Below are positions 6,299 to 7,409 of a stretch of DNA of 7,409 nt, piece by piece; within the stretch, counting starts at the first letter, position 1; the number at the start of each line of letters is the position of its first letter. This DNA comes from DAOTXK01 sp034435395 (GTDB taxonomy: Bacteria; Chloroflexota; Anaerolineae; Aggregatilineales; Ch27). A program made the position numbers and the translations under genes. Location of the stretch: assembly GCA_034435395.1 (NCBI GenBank), contig DAOTXK010000145.1:1-7409 (forward strand). The letters are read 5' to 3'. The notes beneath the pieces are model-generated. The model worked only from the letters and a program-made list of their open reading frames with translations. It was not told the origin of the DNA and made no database searches.

Positions 6299-7321
6299 AT
6301 GACCCACGACAGCGTCGTCTTAAGTGTTCAGGATGTCTCCATCAGTTATCTGGCCCACCGGGGGCGCATCCAGGCCGTCAGCCGGGTCTCCTTCGACCTG
6401 CACAAGAGCGAGTCGCTGGCCCTGATTGGGGAGAGCGGCTGTGGTAAATCCACGCTTAACCTGGGGATCATCCGCCTGCTGCCGACCACCGGGCGCATCG
6501 ACCAGGGGGAAATCCTCTACACCCGGCGAAACGGGGAAGTGTTGGATGTGCGCGCCCTGAACGACCGCCAGCTGCGCGCCTTCCGCTGGGGAGAGTGCGC
6601 CATGGTCTTCCAGGCGGCGTTAAACTCGCTGAATCCGGTCATCCGCATCCGCGAAATGGTTTACGACACCGCCTATGCGCACGGCAAACGCGACCGGAAA
6701 CGGGTGCGCGAGCGGATGCTCGAACTGTTTCGGAAAGTGCGCCTGGACCCGGAGCGCGTCTTTAATGCCTATCCCCACGAGCTGAGCGGCGGGATGCGCC
6801 AGCGGGTGCTGCTGGCGATGGGGGTGCTGCTCAATCCGCAGGTGGTCATCCTGGATGAGCCGACCACGGCGGTGGATATCCTCACCCAGCGGACGATCCT
6901 GGAAGTGCTCAAAGAACTGCGCGACGAGCTGCGGTTCAGCATCATCTTCGTCAGCCACGATCTTTCCATCGCCGCCGAGATGGCCGACACGGTGGCCACC
7001 ATGTACGCCGGGGAGATCGTCGAGATCGGGCCGGTGAACGAGCTATTTTACCGGCCCCGCCATGCCTACACCTTCGGCCTGCTGGAGGCGGTGCCCCAGC
7101 TCAGCACCGGGGTGCAGGAACTGGCCAGCATCCCCGGCAGCCCGCCCGATCTGATCGAGCCGCCGCCGGGGTGCAAGTTTCATCCCCGCTGCCCGTTTGC
7201 CACGGCCAGGTGCCAGCGGGAAGCGCCGTCGCTGGTCGAGGAAGAACCAGGGCACAAGGTCGCCTGCTTCGAGTCAGCGCGGGTGCTGGCCCGCAGCCAG
7301 GAGAAGCTGGCCCGCACATGA
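6299..7321 (+). CDS. ABC transporter ATP-binding protein, DppD/OppD type
   Basis: This 340-residue cytoplasmic ATPase powers the importer together with a DppF-type partner. All motifs are intact: Walker A GESGCGKS (44-51), Q-loop glutamine near 105 (VFQAALNSLNP), signature LSGGMRQR (162-169), Walker B VVILDEP (182-188, catalytic E187), D-loop TTAVD and switch histidine H220 in FVSHD. The C-terminal oligopeptide-transporter extension is present, with YRPRHAYTFGLLEAVPQ near 251-267 and four cysteines (C292, C298, C305, C323) in GCKFHPRCPFATARC and ACF. This spacing is known to hold an iron-sulfur cluster in DppD. The start ATG 6299 follows the permease stop by nine bases. AGGGAA (6288-6293) overlaps that stop codon, so the genes are tightly coupled. 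Length and motif order are typical of the family. Confidence 0.95.
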   Translation: MTHDSVVLSVQDVSISYLAHRGRIQAVSRVSFDLHKSESLALIGESGCGKSTLNLGIIRLLPTTGRIDQGEILYTRRNGEVLDVRALNDRQLRAFRWGECAMVFQAALNSLNPVIRIREMVYDTAYAHGKRDRKRVRERMLELFRKVRLDPERVFNAYPHELSGGMRQRVLLAMGVLLNPQVVILDEPTTAVDILTQRTILEVLKELRDELRFSIIFVSHDLSIAAEMADTVATMYAGEIVEIGPVNELFYRPRHAYTFGLLEAVPQLSTGVQELASIPGSPPDLIEPPPGCKFHPRCPFATARCQREAPSLVEEEPGHKVACFESARVLARSQEKLART

Positions 7322-7360
7322 GACGTTTCCGGGCGAGGGGCCATAAGGACGAGACACGAC

Positions 7361-7409
7361 ATGCCTGAATCACCGCCGGATGTTCCGCTGATCGCGCTGT
7401 CGCATGTGC
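7361..7409 (+). CDS. Start of a further gene, probably the DppF/OppF-type ATPase (cut by window end)
   Basis: ATG 7361 opens a frame with no stop to the window end: MPESPPDVPLIALSHV, 16 codons. The segment PLIALSHV resembles the first beta strand of an ABC ATPase, as in the DppF family, whose members follow DppD in most such operons. A modest ribosome site, AAGGA (7345-7349), lies 11 bases upstream. The gap to the previous gene is 39 bases with no terminator visible. The call rests mainly on operon order, because too little protein is visible for a motif. Confidence 0.6.
   Translation, partial: MPESPPDVPLIALSHV

Overview
This is a GC-rich bacterial window with one dense plus-strand block of transport genes, preceded by a sugar hydrolase gene and the remains of a minus-strand gene. 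High GC, a signal-peptide-bearing family 5 solute-binding protein without a lipobox, and a DppC-type permease with an extra N-terminal membrane segment would suit an uncultured Chloroflexota (Anaerolineae-like) genome. That placement is an impression from style, not a proof. No tRNA, rRNA, CRISPR array, insertion sequence or phage gene was seen.

Layout. Bases 15-401 (minus) hold the C-terminal half of a cyclase/kynurenine formamidase-family gene that has lost its N-terminal half and start codon. A perfect TATAAT lies at the broken end, facing a complete cytoplasmic GH3 beta-N-acetylhexosaminidase of the NagZ type (501-2057, plus). A 116-base gap follows. It holds a perfect TTGACA -35 box, an 8-bp perfect inverted repeat filling the spacer, and a strong Shine-Dalgarno sequence: a regulated promoter for the transporter genes. 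These are a secreted family 5 solute-binding protein (2174-3922), a GC-rich hairpin in the gap after it, a DppB-type permease (4025-5101), a DppC-type permease with about 110 extra N-terminal residues (5102-6289), a DppD-type ATPase (6299-7321), and the first 16 codons of what is probably the DppF-type partner ATPase (from 7361, cut by the window end).

How they work together. The five transporter genes form a canonical peptide/oligosaccharide (PepT/Opp-Dpp class) ABC importer: the binding protein captures the solute outside, two permeases form the pore, and two ATPases power it. Family 5 importers carry peptides, nickel, opines or oligosaccharides. The adjacent NagZ-type enzyme, which releases terminal GlcNAc from muropeptides or chito-oligosaccharides in the cytoplasm, makes uptake of GlcNAc-containing fragments an attractive but unproven idea. 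I found no clearly new system. The best leads are the operator-like promoter, the extended DppC-type permease and the substrate question.
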